A stretch of 64,000 bases of DNA from positions 1,178,001 to 1,242,000 of the forward strand of contig CAJVGD010000002.1 in the NCBI GenBank assembly GCA_910890315.1, given 5' to 3'. The stretch is from Serendipita indica DSM 11827 (taxonomy: Eukaryota > Basidiomycota > Agaricomycetes > Sebacinales > Serendipitaceae). A program made the position numbers and the translations under genes. How positions within the stretch are numbered: the first letter of the stretch is position 1; every line of letters starts with the position of its first letter. This document shows positions 29,843-42,835 of the stretch, piece by piece. The notes beneath the pieces are model-generated. The model saw nothing but the letters and a program-made list of their open reading frames with translations, had not been told where the DNA came from and ran no database searches.

Positions 29843-30449
29843 ACCTCGCCGTTTGCAAGTGGGCCCTCGTTGGAAACTTGCCGCTTTCATTCGAAGACGT
29901 GAAGGAGAGCATGATGGATTGATTCGGAAGTAGATTCAAAAAAAGCAAAAAGCAGGTATGGCATCACCGACTGGACACCCAATATCAAGGCCGCAGATCC
30001 TGTGGCATACACCTCATTAACGATACCTCACAAAGTACATGCATTACTGTATCCAATCTAGAAGCCTAGAATCGAGATAATTACACGAGACGTTGCCTCT
30101 TTCGGCTTTCCCGATTTGTCGAAGAACTGCGTCCGGACATGCACCGGAGGCGAGGCAACTACGCCGGTAGCTGTGAATGATGAAACCGGGAATTGTTCAA
30201 AATAGACAATTTGAGTCACCACCGGCCGTTGAAACTGAGCGTTGCTTCGGCTAACAGGAACAAAGAGGGCTCCAGGCTTGAACTCTACTACGACCGACGC
30301 CGTTGGACCCTCTTCCCTCGTTTTCTCTCCCACTCTCTAGCAAGCATTCCCTTGGGGTATTTAAGAATCCCACCAAGCCTCACAATCCTTTACCGTCTCC
30401 AGACTCTCTAGACCGTCCCCTCCGAGTCCTCGTCGAAAAGCAAAGCAGA

Positions 30450-31309
30450 ATGCTCGTTCTCCGCACTCTCCCACTCTTTGTATTCCTTGGACTCAGCTCC
30501 AGCGCGTCTGCTCTCGTCGCCAGCAGCTTTGAACGCCGCGACGGCGCTGTCGTCGGCGCTGCTCACGGTGTCCATCGTCGCCACGCTCACGCTCCTGTTC
30601 TCCCTCGTGCAGCAGCACCTCTTGCTCAACCAGACGCTGCTCCAGCTCCCGTTTCACCTGCTCCTGGCCATGTCCTGACCCGCAAGTCCATCGCGGAACG
30701 ACGTGCTCTCCGTCAAAAAAGATGTGCCGCCCGTGGAACGCCTTCGTCTAGTGCAAGTCCGAACGTTCCTACAGACGTTCCGGTCAATGTCGGAAACAAC
30801 CCGATTCCCCCACCGCCCGCGCCGACCTCGACGCAGCAAGCACAACCTCAACCTCAACCTCCCTCGAATTCCGGTGGCGATACGTTCACAGGCCAACTCA
30901 CGTACGTCGTCGTTGCCAAGCACTTCATGTGAAAGATTAAGACTGACACCTTCACAGCTTTTACGACATTGGTCTCGGAGCTTGTGGTTGGACAAACAAT
31001 AACGGCGAGATGGTCGCCGCTGTCAGCCATCTCTTGTACGACGGTTTTGACGGATACTGGGGTACCAATCCAAACAACAACCCAATCTGTGGCAAAAAGG
31101 CCGTCATTCATTTTGAAGGTAAAGAAATCACGGTCACGATTGTTGACCGCTGCGAGGGATGCGCGTTGCACGAGTGAGTACTTTCATATGTCATTGGAGC
31201 CATATACTGAGACAATGCGCGTAGCGTCGACCTTTCTCCGACTGCGTTCAACCTCGTCGCCGATCCCAACCGTGGCCGTCTTGACGGAGCCACTTGGCAC
31301 TTTGCCTAA
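30450..31309 (+). CDS. Secreted protein with RlpA-like double-psi beta-barrel (expansin/barwin-like)
   Basis: Signal peptide MLVLRTLPLFVFLGLSSSASA. A long Ala/Pro/His-rich middle follows with several dibasic sites (RR, KR) and a Pro/Gln linker. The C-terminal domain begins FYDIGLGACGWTNN, continues CGKKAVIHFEGKEITVTIVD and RCEGCALHD, then VDLSPTAFNLVAD, ending GATWHFA at 31309. That is the classic small fungal DPBB fold, with Cys pairs and the DxCxxC-like motif VDRCEGC. Two introns interrupt the domain. A TATTTAAG box lies at about 30357. Such proteins are secreted, and some bind polysaccharide or act as effectors; activity here is unproven. Confidence 0.85.
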
Positions 31310-32368
31310 ACTACACCAACTAATACCTCTCCTTTACATCGTCGTCCTCCTTCACGCTCTTTACCGTCGTGCTCTGGACGACACTTAGTATACCACCGGT
31401 TTCCTCTGTTTCTCTCTTTCCGACTTGCGACCAGCTGACCATTGGCGCTCAAAACAACCTACTCTTGGTAGTAGCACTTGTCTTGTATTCGTTTTCATGG
31501 TCGTGTCCTTGGACGCGTCGACGGCTTGTCGTCTGTTATGATGCTCGTGCACGGTCCACGGGTCTGATCCTTCGTGCATAGTCCACGAACATACTCTTGA
31601 TTATCAATTCTTGCACTGTAGTGCATGGCTCTTCATTCTTGAATGTAGATACTTGATGTCTGCAACGAGCCCATTGTTGAGAATACGAATTTGAGAATTA
31701 TAAAAAAGTTTCAGGAGTCACGTTGAAAAATGTTAGTAGCAAAACCACAGCACCTAGGATTCCCGCGTGGTCCCCCACCGTGGTACTAACTAGGCGGCAC
31801 TCTGGTTAACTGCGCAGATCGGACGGGATGCGGTGCTTTCAGAGTCCTATGGCCGTGGATAGTATCATTGTTCCGCACTTGACTATACTGAATAAAATAT
31901 GAAAAATTTGATGCCATAAACGTTGCCTGAGTACTTGGATGCATTCTTGTACCGTGCAATGTTTGTACTCTATACACACTCTTCGTTCAAATGGTTCATA
32001 GCCGACCATAGTCGACTCGAGTGTGAACCAGGGCCGCAGCCAGGTGGCACTTCATTCGACGAACTTCCGTCCGTGGTACCGTATGGTCCTCTGCCCGGAT
32101 CACACCTCGATTTCAATTAGCGAGCATATGTCACGCTCTAAAGCATCGTATTCTGTGGCAAAAGCGTACATTACACGACCCCAAAATATCTCTCTTCGTG
32201 AACACGAGGTTCGCAGACGTCCATCCGAAGCATGGGGTCCGAGATATTATGACAAATGCTAGATAGGAACTTTCCAAGTGTGGTATCGTAAAGTATCCCA
32301 TCCATGAGGCCGTCGAAAGAGAGAGATAGCGGCGGGCAGTCGACTCGACTCACGTCGGGGGACTTCTA
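31310..32368. other. Gap between convergent genes, nothing recognised
   Basis: Holds the 3' regions of the DPBB gene and of TFC4. Short open frames (about 60-80 codons) show no family features. Confidence 0.4.
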
Positions 32369-35300
32369 TCAGATGGATAGCCATCGTTCGTACAATTGCT
32401 TCGCAAGCGCAGGTGCGCCTGAGAGCACATAGAGTAGTGATAAGTTAAAAGCGGCTTCGGGCCCAAACCCTGGATCCTATGGCACCCAGACGTCAGTCCA
32501 AAGAAGATCAAGGACAAAACTTGATTCGCGTACATCCGGATGTGTCAATTGCCACTCTTCTGCCAAGTCGAGCACACGATTATAGTGATGCGCGGCAAAG
32601 GCCCCCAAATCTACCACGGAAACCACACGTTAGAATCTCGTCTCCATCGCATGTCGAGGCACGCACTCAGTTGATGGAAGAAGCGACCAAAGTTGTATTC
32701 GACCTCTTGTGTCGCGAGGTTATCCAGTCCCTTGTTCTTCCTGTACTCCTCCAAATATGCCGCCGCCTGCGAAATGCATTGAGCGGAGAGCGAGGTGGAT
32801 CATGAAACACACCTGAACAATGAGCTGTTGTCGATTGTCCGCTCTCCTCCCTTGTGATCGTCCGAGAATGCTTACGGCAAGCCCGAGGCAGATAAGTGGG
32901 TCCTGGGGCGCGAGCGCATGGGCCTCAAACATGTAATCTACCAAAAATGTCAACATTGGCAAATATCGCTTGCGTATATGCACGCGTAAACCGAGCAACG
33001 TACACAGTGCGCCATGGTTGTGCTTCGATGCATTGAGCATCGAGCCCTGGATATACCAAGCGATGGGTGAACGTTTCGTAGGAAGCTTGGTTGGTTCTCG
33101 TGTCGTCGCCTCTTCGGAATTGTCCGACTCGTCCTCCCCATCGTCTTCAGGATCCTTTGGACCACGGATGGCCGTCCATCCTCCGCGTCTCACGCTCCAT
33201 TTCAGTTGTACTTCTCCCTTGTTCGTGTCCTCATTCGGGCCACCCTCCATGTCTTCATCACTTGAGCCTTGCCGCTGCTGCGCTCGTCTCGTGGAAATGG
33301 CCATGTCCCAGATACGGTTCATTCGAAGGATCCATTTAGATAGATTTCGCTCGATGAACGCGTCGGTTCCTCGTAACCCAGGAGGAAGGCACGCCAAAAA
33401 GATGCGCATAGGTTCATTGTTGAATTGGAAATCCGTCATCAAAGCCCGTGCAACTAAAACCATTTCCTCATGGTTTCGCGTGTGAACGGTGATTGCTACG
33501 CGAGCGTATCAGGGTCTGCTTGCGAGCCGTCAATAACACGCACCGAGCTGGGCAATCAAGAGAGAAAACCGGGCCACTGGATCCAGTTTGAGTGTGAAGA
33601 TGTACGATGTCGACACGTGCTTGAGTATTTCCAATGCGTACTCCGCCTGGCCACGAGAGGCTATCGCAAGACTATACTGAAAGAGACGTCAGGGAAAGAC
33701 ACAATGATATCCAAATTACTCGCCTTGACGATAATCTCGACCCAAACCTGGAAGGAGAGATTGCGATACGAGGTGGGACGTATGTTGCGATATTTTTGCT
33801 TGGGTCTTTCTAAAGAATAGTGTCACATTTCATACCAGTGACCGTTTGGAAAGACTGACCGGTAACGGATTCTATCTCCGCTTCCAACCTGGATGCCATC
33901 GACTCTTCCTGTGCCTCCAGACCCTTGAAACGACTAGCTTTGGTCCGTACAGCATACTAGAAACAAGCATGAGCAGCTTGTTCAAACTTGGCTAGTAGCT
34001 TACCCTATCGGCTGGATAAAGCTCTCTGGCCTCGCGAAAGTCATCCACTAGTGTCCCAGCCAGGGCAAGCCACGTAGAGAGCGCTACATCGTTCTTCCCA
34101 TCAAAGACATCGCCGAGTTCCTTGATTCTCTCATACGTATGCTGTATCTCGGTAGTCTTGGCCTTTTCGCGTTGCTGAATTTCGACCCGCGTGAGCCTGC
34201 GAACTGGCTCGGCCCCGGGTGCTTTCTTCTTTCGCGGTCGTTTGACGTCCTTTGATGCGCTGATTAATGCGGATTGTTCAATTACACGGCTGGACTTGTC
34301 TGCCTCTTCTTCATTCTGCTCACCCTTCTTGCGGGCGTCAATGACTAGCCCGGGTGTCAGTTTTCCTTGGTTCCACATCGCGACTGCTCACCTTCGTAGA
34401 CGAGAGCAAGCGCCTTCTGGGGCTCCTTTTGTGCTTCGTATACTTCGGCAAGCTTTAGTTTTGCAGCCTTGTTGGTTGGATCGTGCTCCAATACTGCCAG
34501 AGCGTTAGCTGGGAAAACAATATGAAAATTCAACGTGCCTAGTCCATACATATTTTCGGCGTCGTCCAGTCTCCCCAGCATTTGATAGCACACGCCGACG
34601 TTTGTCACAGTCGCGACCGAGAGACCCTATGGGTCGTAAGTAGACAGCCCAGGTAGCATAGACGAAGCGCACAGAGGGTCCATTGATGATTCTCTCGTAA
34701 ATCGGTATCGCATCCTCATACGCAGCCTTTTCCACAAACGCATCGGCGAGTTCACCAAAGAGCTCCACAAAATACTGGATATCCTCCTTGAGCACGATTT
34801 CAGCGTGGATCTTTCGGTGATTAGCATAGGAGGTGTGGTTAGAGCACGACTTACCCGACCCTCTTTAATGTCACCACTCTTGATCCTTGCTCGAGCCAGA
34901 CGGTGGCGAAGGTTGACATCGAGATGGTAAGAGAGTGGCTTATAAGCTCCTTCTCCGTCTTCATCGTCCTCGTTGACGCGAGTGATACCGTCCTTGTCAA
35001 ATTCGCGATCATCTGGGATGACATCGAGATGTGTTTCGTGGCCTCGACCTTGAAGCCATCTCGCACCGCTACGAATGACTTTGATTGCTTGTTCGTAGCG
35101 ACCCAAGGCTATGAGTGCGTCTGCCAGGGCGACGACGTGGAAATCGTGAAACGATGCCGTGGTGTTTTCACCGTTGGAGTCGCTCGTATCGGGAGGTCCT
35201 TTGGGATACGCCTGGCGATAGTGATCAAACGTTCCCTGGAGTACCTCTGCAGCCACCTCAAAGTCGCGAAGCTGTGAGGTAATGGAAAGAATTTCATCGA

Positions 35301-36449
35301 CGACTGGGATATTGTTTGGCTGCCTCTTGAGTATCTTCTTCAACGCTGAGAGTGCCTAGTACGTGTGAGCCAAGGATGGCGTCCCAAAGAGTCAAGTACC
35401 TCATCCAAATGACCAAACTCTTTTGCAAGAGAGGCATATTCCCAATACGATTGGATGGGGTTTCCGATCATCTTGCATGCTTTGCGAAAACAGTATAGAG
35501 CTTGTTGAGCAAGTCCTTTCTCCCTGAGAATGGTCAGTGGAAGAGTAAGGATCTTGTTTTGGGTGTTACCTTGATTTCTGGCCAAGTTGAAACCAATGCT
35601 CTGCATCTGCCTTGAGATGTGCTCCCATAATGTCGACTTGCAATGCCTTGTTGGGTTCTCCCAGTTGTTCGTAGCAAGACGCAAGAGCTGACCACGACTG
35701 CGCAGAAAACAGTAAGCGTGGTTTAAAGTGGGGATAGTACTTACGGGTCTATGTCTTGGTTCCATACGAATGACTTCTTGAAAGAGTTGAACGGCCTCTT
35801 GCGTCTGGCCGGATACAAACGCAAAGTTGGCGTCACCAAACGTGGTTTGGGCTTCTGCACTGAGCTTGGGTCCAGTTGATTGTCCAGGTTTCTTGCAAAC
35901 GTGTTAGATTCTATCTGAGAGATAGCAGGAGAGACTTGCCCTTCCTCTGCGTCTACGAGCGCCTACTCCTGAAGCTTGACGAACATCATCTTTAAACTCT
36001 TCTTGAAAGTTGAATGCCCATGCTCTTTCAGCAGCGTTTGGGCCTCCAAGCTTGGATGCAAAGTTGCGACTTGTGTTCGTCAGATTGGGTTGAGAGTGAG
36101 CGATATGGCTTACTTGAAGTCGCCTTCTAGTTCTAGCTCCATATCTTCTGCATCATCCATGATGCCGATAGTCTCCAGCGGCTCCTCTGGAACACCGGTC
36201 AAGGAGATTGCATCGTCGTCCGAGTCGTCTTGGCGGTTCTCGTTGTCACTCACTGTGAAATTGAGGTATGGGTGCTGAAGATTATGGCTTGTACGCACTG
36301 TATATCTGATCGCTTCCAAATTCATCGTTGCTGTCGTCCTCTGCGTCGCTGAATCCCTCATCACTGCCGTCGAGTTCGACATCCTCCCAGGAGATCATAT
36401 TTTTGCGGCCTCCTGTCTTGCTAGTGGATACCCTCTGTGGTCTGGACAT
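32369..36449 (-). CDS. TFC4: TFIIIC TPR subunit (tau131/TFIIIC102)
   Basis: A subunit of the RNA polymerase III initiation factor TFIIIC that bridges A-box binding and TFIIIB recruitment in the nucleus. The start at 36449 (MSRPQRVSTSKTGGRKN) leads into an acidic N-terminus (DGSDEGFSDAEDDSND). Many short exons of tetratricopeptide repeats follow, e.g. GLAQQALYCFRKACKMIGNP, LKKILKRQPNNIPVVDEIL, FVELFGELADAFVEKAAYED. A variable charged region lies near 34000-34400. The C-terminus has AAYLEEYRKNKG, EVEYNFGRFFHQL, AAHHYNRVLDLAEEW and finally PEAAFNLSLLYVLSG...LYERWLSI, a hallmark ending of this family. It shares a 269-bp upstream region with the OPT gene. Confidence 0.88.
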
Positions 36450-36718
36450 TGCAGTCGAGTGCAAGGTGGCTCACCACCTGGGTGCATTATCCTTAATGAA
36501 CTGGGAAGCTTTGTTAGATAGTTCCTTGGGAGCACATGGAGCACCTGCAGCCGGAGCACGCGCCTCTTGGATTATTATTTTAGAATAAATATGCAGCAAG
36601 GGCTTTGTGCCTGAGCCGATAACCACCAAGGACTTAGCTTGAACCCTCCTACGACTGTTTGCGGGTTGAAAATCCTGCGCAAAATCTGGGCGATATTCGT
36701 GGAATATCCGAGCCTGTC
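36450..36718. promoter_or_regulatory. Shared divergent promoter of TFC4 and the OPT gene
   Basis: 269 bp separates the two start codons, so both promoters must lie here. No strong TATA box was seen. Confidence 0.6.
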
Positions 36719-39700
36719 ATGGCGGACGCTGCGAGGTCGGCGCTGGCCCGGGACCACCTCAACGATCCAAACTACGACGTCGAGGACGCGCTGAGACGGA
36801 GTTCGAGTGAACGGACGAGCTCAGCATCTCCAGTTCCCTCCACACATCCCTCTGCGTCCATCCGACGACGCGCAAATGCAGCACCCCCGGCCCCGCTCTC
36901 CCCTCCAGTCCTCCCGGCCGTGTCTGGCCAGCTCTCGTCGCCGGGAATGTTTCCGCTAATTTCCTCGAAACAACAGCTCCACCAGTTTCCTCCCCAGCAG
37001 TCTTATCAGCCCACAGCCATTCCTCCGAATAACCGTCAGTCCTACTCTTCTCCCATCCCAAGCAGCAGCCAGGCCCGCACAAGCTCCCACGACATTCCTG
37101 TAATCCCACGAATCAATGTACAACAAGACCAGGACTATGACCAGGAGGAATACGACCTCGAATCTATAGCCCCGTCCTCTTCTTCCAGGCGTATCTCGCG
37201 TGACTCGTATGGATATGAGAAAAAGGGCAATATGCGTTCATACGACGAGGCAGAAACAGACACGCGATCAGAGCTCGAGTTTGAAGAGTCAGTCTGCCTT
37301 GTCCGGTTGCTCCTACTTACTGACATTCCATAGCGACATTGAAGACGACTCGCCTTATCCAGAGGTACGGGCCGCCGTCGCAAACACAGACGACGTCTCC
37401 ATGCCCGCCAATACTTTTCGAATGTACGGCCCCCACATCTCCCCAGCCGAGTCCCTCGACTAACCGTGGTACAGGTGGCTCCTCGGCATGCTCTTCACTG
37501 TCCTAATAGCGGGGCTCAACCAGTTCTTTTCCATGCGATATCCAAGCATACAAATAACAGCACTCGTCGCCCAGCTCGTCGCCCTCCCGGCAGGCAAGAT
37601 TTGCGAACGCATCTTCACCGCCCGCTATTTCACCATCACACTCCCCACATGGCCCTCCAAATCTGGAGCAAGCTGGACTCGAAAATATCGGTTCACCCTC
37701 AATCCTGGCCCCTTTAACATTAAGGAACACTGCCTGATCACCGTCATGGCAAATGTGGTAGCTGGTGGTGCTTACGCGACGGATATTATTGCCGCACAAC
37801 GCATCTTTTACAACCAGCGATGGTCCGCTACATACCAGCTGACACTTGTCATCTCCACCCAAATGATTGGCTTTTCCTTGGCAGGCGTCTGTCGCCGGTT
37901 TCTCGTCTGGCCGAGCTCAATGATTTGGCCCGCAACGCTTGTCAATGCTGCGCTCTTCAACACGCTCCATTCCACCTATGGCCGCTCCGAACAAGGCCAC
38001 ATCTCCCGCGAGCGCTTCTTCTTCCTCGCCTTTATCGGCAGCTTTCTATGGTATTTTGTACCCGGATACCTCTTTACGGCTCTCAGCATGTTCAATTGGG
38101 TATGCTGGATTTGGCCTCGCAGCGGCGTCGTCAACAATCTGTTCGGGTACAACCACGGTCTTGGCATGGGCTTTGTCACCTTTGACTGGTCCATGATTTC
38201 GTATACGGGGAGTCCCCTCGTTACTCCTGTGAGTTCTTATCGCCCGTCTTGCACTCACAGCTGACCTGTCGACAGTGGTGGGCAGAAGCAAACGTCTTTG
38301 CCTCCCTCATCGTCATTTATTGGATAATTGCACCTATTCTGTATTGTGAGTCTTTTCGCTATCGACAAGTCTTAGTACTCAATCATGCGTCCAGACAAGA
38401 ATGTATTCTTCTCTCGCTACATGCCCATCTCCGCCCCCTGGTCCTTTGATAATACCGGCGCCGTGTACAACTCGACGAGGGTCATCATCGACGGCGAATT
38501 CAGCCCCGAGGCTTGTGCGTCTGACCGCTTTGGGTACGATGCCGAACTAACATTTCTCTAGTCCGTGAATACTCTCCGCTCTACATCTCGTAAGTGAGAT
38601 TCACGTCTTGCACATGGATGCTCATCCCATTTTCCAGAACGGTCTTTGCACTCTCATATGGCCTCTCCTTTGCCGCCTTGACCGCCATTACGGTGCATAC
38701 TGTTTGTGAGTACAAGCCACTCTCGCTCGGGAGGAAAAGGAAATTGACCGCCTATCCAGTGTGGTATCGACATGATATCATGCGACAGTTCCGCAGTAGT
38801 TTGCGCGACGAGACGGATGTACATGCACGGCTGATGCAAGCGTACCCAGAGGTTCCCCAGCTCTGGTACTTTTCCATGGGCCTGGTTGCATTCGTGCTGG
38901 GTATTATCACCATCGAGGTCTGGGATACAAAGGTATTATCCGTCCAGCAACCGTCTTCCAAGCTCACAATCTCCAGCTCCCTGTTTGGGCATATCTCATC
39001 TCGCTCCTGGTGGCGATTATATATCTGGTTCCTGTTGGTATGCTGCAAGCGATCACCAACCAACAGGTTGGACTCAAGTGCGACAACCTCCATTAGCGCG
39101 CCACTCTTTTGACTGACCCGTTGTCAAGTGTCATCACGGAACTCATCGTGGGATATTTCCTCCCTGGCAAACCCGTTGCCATGATGATCTTCAAAACGTT
39201 TGGGTACATCAGTGCGTTTCATTCGCTAAGCGTGTTTCTCCGATATCTCACGCCGAGTCCAACAGCCATGGCCCAAGCATTAGCCTTTGTCTCGGACCTT
39301 AGTGAGTACGGCACTCTTTTCACGAATCTGCTCTAACAGTTTACAGAGCTCGGTCACTATATGAGTGCGTTGGCATCATAGAATACTGAAATCATATTTC
39401 TTACGACTTTTGCAGAGGTTCCGCCACGATTAATGTTCTTGGCGCAGACAATCGCTACATTCGTGGCGTGTTTCGTGGTCGTCGGCGTGCAAGCCTGGAT
39501 GTTTGGCAATATCCCAGACCTTTGTGCCCGACAGCATCCAGGTAAATAGCACCTTCAGTAGTCTCGTCAGTTTGCTTACTATCCCCCTCATAGATCACTT
39601 TACATGTCCGCAAGCTCGCGTGTTCGGCACTGCGTCGCTGATATGGGGTGCCATTGGGCCTCAACGCCTCTTCAATCCTGGCCAAATCTACTATCCACTT

Positions 39701-40328
39701 TTGTGCGTTTTTGGACCTGGGGCAGGATGGTATACTCATTCCCATCTCTAGATACTTCTTCCTCATCGGTGCACTTCTTCCTATCCCATTCTACCTTGCC
39801 TCGAGGAAGTGGCCACAATCGGTAGGAGAGCAATCCCAATTCGTTGGCAGGATCTGATCAATCACCCTCAGTGGTTCAAATACGTCAATCTCCCCGTCTT
39901 TATGAACGGAACATCACTTATGCCACCGGCCACTGGAATTAACTTTTCTTCATGGGCTATGACCGGTTTCGTATTTCAGTACTGGATCCGACGGAGACAC
40001 TTCAAGGTACTTCACCTCTCTGGTTGACCCCCTTTTTTCATACTGAGCGCGTTTAGTGGTGGAGTCGGTACAACTACATCCTCTCAGCCGCACTGGACTC
40101 TGGCGTTGCCGTTGGCTCCATCGTCATCTTCTTTTGCCTCCAATACCCGAACAATGGCGGGTTTGAACTCGCTTGGTGGGGTAATAGGGTCAATATGAAC
40201 ACGTTGGATTACAACGCGGCTGCCGCTCTCCCACCAGACTCTACCAAGGGGACCTTTGGCCTGCTCTCTGTGCGTACGCAGTTGTGCTATGGATACACAT
40301 GAGACTAACTCGCTCTTAGTGGTATTGA
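36719..40328 (+). CDS. Oligopeptide transporter, OPT family
   Basis: A proton-coupled importer of tetra/pentapeptides, glutathione or metal-peptide complexes at the plasma membrane. Exon 1 (MADAARSALARDHLNDPNYD) encodes a ~200-residue disordered Ser/Pro/Gln cytosolic tail. The membrane part begins WLLGMLFTVLIAGLNQFFSM and contains the OPT landmarks NPGPFNIKEHCLITVMAN (the NPG-F-KEH signature), TTQMIGF-like STQMIGFSLAG, YMPISAPWSFDN, FGTASLIWGAIGPQRLF and PPATGINFSSWAM. The end is KGTFGLLS plus a short last exon W-Y-stop (40320-40328). About a dozen introns. The long N-terminal tail is unusual for the family. Confidence 0.88.
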
Positions 40329-40769
40329 CATATCCTCCCCTCCCCTCTCCAGCACATTCTTGACCTCTTTTCGTGTGATCTCTCTCTGTGCTACTTAGAC
40401 ACTGGAACTCTTGCTATCCGTCTTATTCGTCGGTATGTTGTGCGTCTTGTTTGTGATATAGTTACAAATCCTTGGAACATAACAAGGAAAATTTTCCATC
40501 GGAACAGCATGCGTAAGGTGGCACGGTTGGCCAGGGCCGAAAGGATTAGCGTACAAACTCGAGGCGGCTTGCTATGTTGATTACAATCAGCATGCGGATT
40601 TGGAGGTCAAGACAGAACCAAGACTCGACCCACAAGTTTCTTGGTCCCTTCCTCAACTGTCCCTACATACAAGTACGCCAAGCAGCGCCTCTAATGATCA
40701 AATGCTGACCAAGTGTCCTAATCAGACATTTTACAGCATAGTTCTGTGCCCATAGTTTTCCCTTCAACC
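40329..40769. other. Gap between OPT and the first LPMO gene
   Basis: 3' flank of OPT and promoter of the following gene. No other feature seen. Confidence 0.4.
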
Positions 40770-42290
40770 ATGCGACGCGCTTTTATTCTCGCCCTCTTCT
40801 TCACCTGTGTGCAGGCACATCTCACTGCTTGGACGAAAGGCATGTACTGCCTGAACGTACGTTGATTCTTCCCTCGCATGGTTTGGTGCTGAGGTGCCGT
40901 CTGACCTCCAGGGCACAAGTGGCTTCAACAACGAGAACAACGACGACCCAGTCTCTCCCTTGTTCCAACTTCCAAAGGCACAGTGGTGGAGTGAGTGGTA
41001 CCCCGCGTCTCATGATATCTACTTACCGTGGACCAGTGCATCATGTGAACAGAGTACGCTCCTGTCCTCGCGCTTCGATCGGTGTTGACAGCTAGAAGTG
41101 TGATCAGTTCCCGCCTGAACCAGGAAACTTTCTCGAAATGTGCGTACTAAGATGAGTGACAGATACTCGTCGCTCACGGCACGCGCAGTCCGGCCAATGG
41201 TCGCTTCGCAGTAGAAGTGGCGAGCAACAGAGCATTCACGTCCTTTTCATATGGTGGGCGATATGTCTCCGAATGGGGCGATGGTGCCGATCACCCCGAC
41301 GATTACTCCATCTTGAATCTCGGGGGTCAACCTAACCCTGGCAAGTCTAATTGCATCCCAAGTCCAAATCGTAGGTGAGATTTCTATCATAAGCGGTACC
41401 TAACCTGGACCCAGTCCATGCCAAAAGCGAGGCCACAGCCGCGGGAACTGCATTTGCCATTTCTTACCACGTGCGCTCTTTTTCAGCTGGACAGGGGCAA
41501 ATGCTGATCTTGGTTTAGAGCAAGCTTTCCGATGTCACCCTGGAAAACTTGGTCGTGTTCACCGTCAAGTACCAGTAAGCGGTTTTCGCGTTTCAACACA
41601 CCCTCTCAAACGATCGTAGTACGCCATTCAAGCGAGTCGTCACCTACGATGCTCCAAATCTTCCACGTTGTCCTCCGGGAGGCTGTATTTGTGTCTGGGG
41701 GTATGTCTGCTCGAAGCTACCGTCTCTCGACCTGGACTAAAGCCCAATTTGCTTAGCTGGATCCCAAACCATTGCGGGCAATCAAATATTTACATGATGC
41801 CTCATCGATGCATCGTTACGGGCAAGACTGGCTCCGTGCCGCTTGATCGGCCCAAGCCACCTGTCTGGTGTGAGGGCAACCCCGCTGCATGCGTCAAAGG
41901 TCCAAAGCAGTTCATTGCCTGGAATCAACTCGAAGGCAATAACGTTATTGCCGAGGGCTATCAAAAAGATGGAGACTTGAAAAGTCCCGGCTATAATCAG
42001 AAGATGGGCTTCGAGAATGGTAGCTGAAGTCTTTCAATATTGATTCAACTGACTCACCTTCTAACGTAGGTGCTCAGACCGACATCTTCAAGTCCGGCAA
42101 CTATATAGTCACTACCAAACCTGTGTCGTTCACGCCGTCAGCGTCCACACGCAAGCCGACTATGACCATCACCGCATCAGTCTCCGACGCTAGCGCTATC
42201 AGAGAGTGTCTAGATGCAAGGGCCTTGGAATACATTCATCGCCGCAACTCTCGCCGTAAGGCTCACCGCCGGCTCGATTCCATCCACTGA
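40770..42290 (+). CDS. AA14-like lytic polysaccharide monooxygenase, copy A
   Basis: A secreted copper enzyme thought to oxidise polysaccharide chains (AA14 acts on xylan-coated cellulose). Signal peptide MRRAFILALFFTCVQA is followed directly by His (HLTAWTKGMYCLN), giving the N-terminal His of a copper histidine brace. Next are GTSGFNNENNDDP, PLFQLPKAQWW, MHHVNRCDQFPPEPGNFLE, FSYGGRYVSEWGDGADHPDD, CIPSPN, VVFTVKYHTPFKRVVTYDAP, CPPGGCICVWGWIPNHCGQ and CVKGPKQFIAWNQLEGNN. The C-terminus (from ~42070) has a Thr/Ser linker and a basic tail with one Cys. About eight small exons, stop 42288-42290. It is the most diverged of the three copies. AA14 is assigned by motif memory; another brace-type family is possible. 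Confidence 0.7.
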
Positions 42291-42835
42291 GGCGATACGC
42301 CGCCCTCGATACCATACAATTCCCGCTCAACACCCCGCTTGGTGGCGTTGGTTTACGTTCACTATACCCTTACTTATTCGATTCCATGTAGAGTCAACAT
42401 CAAAGATTACATCTTCATCTCCTTGCGTGACTAACTCTCAAAATACACACACTAAACGTCTCACTGACCAGCTCGTCTAACAAGATTTTGCTTCTTTAGT
42501 TGACCTTGGTTCGGCGACTGGCAGCCGTCTGGGACTCACCACGCTTCGCAACCCGTGAGCTCCTCCCGTCAACTGCAACCGCCGTCTCACACCAAGTTCA
42601 CATGACTTAAGCTCGTAGCGCAAACTTTATCAGACTCTTATTCAAGTTTTAGTGCAGAAGAACCGCTAGGCGCGGAATCCATCGCCTCAGGTCGCACGCC
42701 ATGCCTATCTCAGGGAACACGTTCGCTGGCGCACGGAAACCAGGTATATAAACCATCTCTGAGCTATTCCTTGTCTGAGCACCAGGCTCTCTCTCCGACT
42801 GCCGTCTTTCGTTCGTTCATACTCTCAGAGCAGGC
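42291..42835. other. Gap with promoter of LPMO copy B
   Basis: A TATATAAA-like box lies near 42744-42752 (AGGTATATAAACC), about 90 bp before the next start codon. Confidence 0.5.

Noticed and set aside
30303-30449. Upstream in-frame start for the DPBB protein
   Set aside because: It would bury the signal peptide that begins at 30450 behind a polar leader and overlap the TATA-like region.
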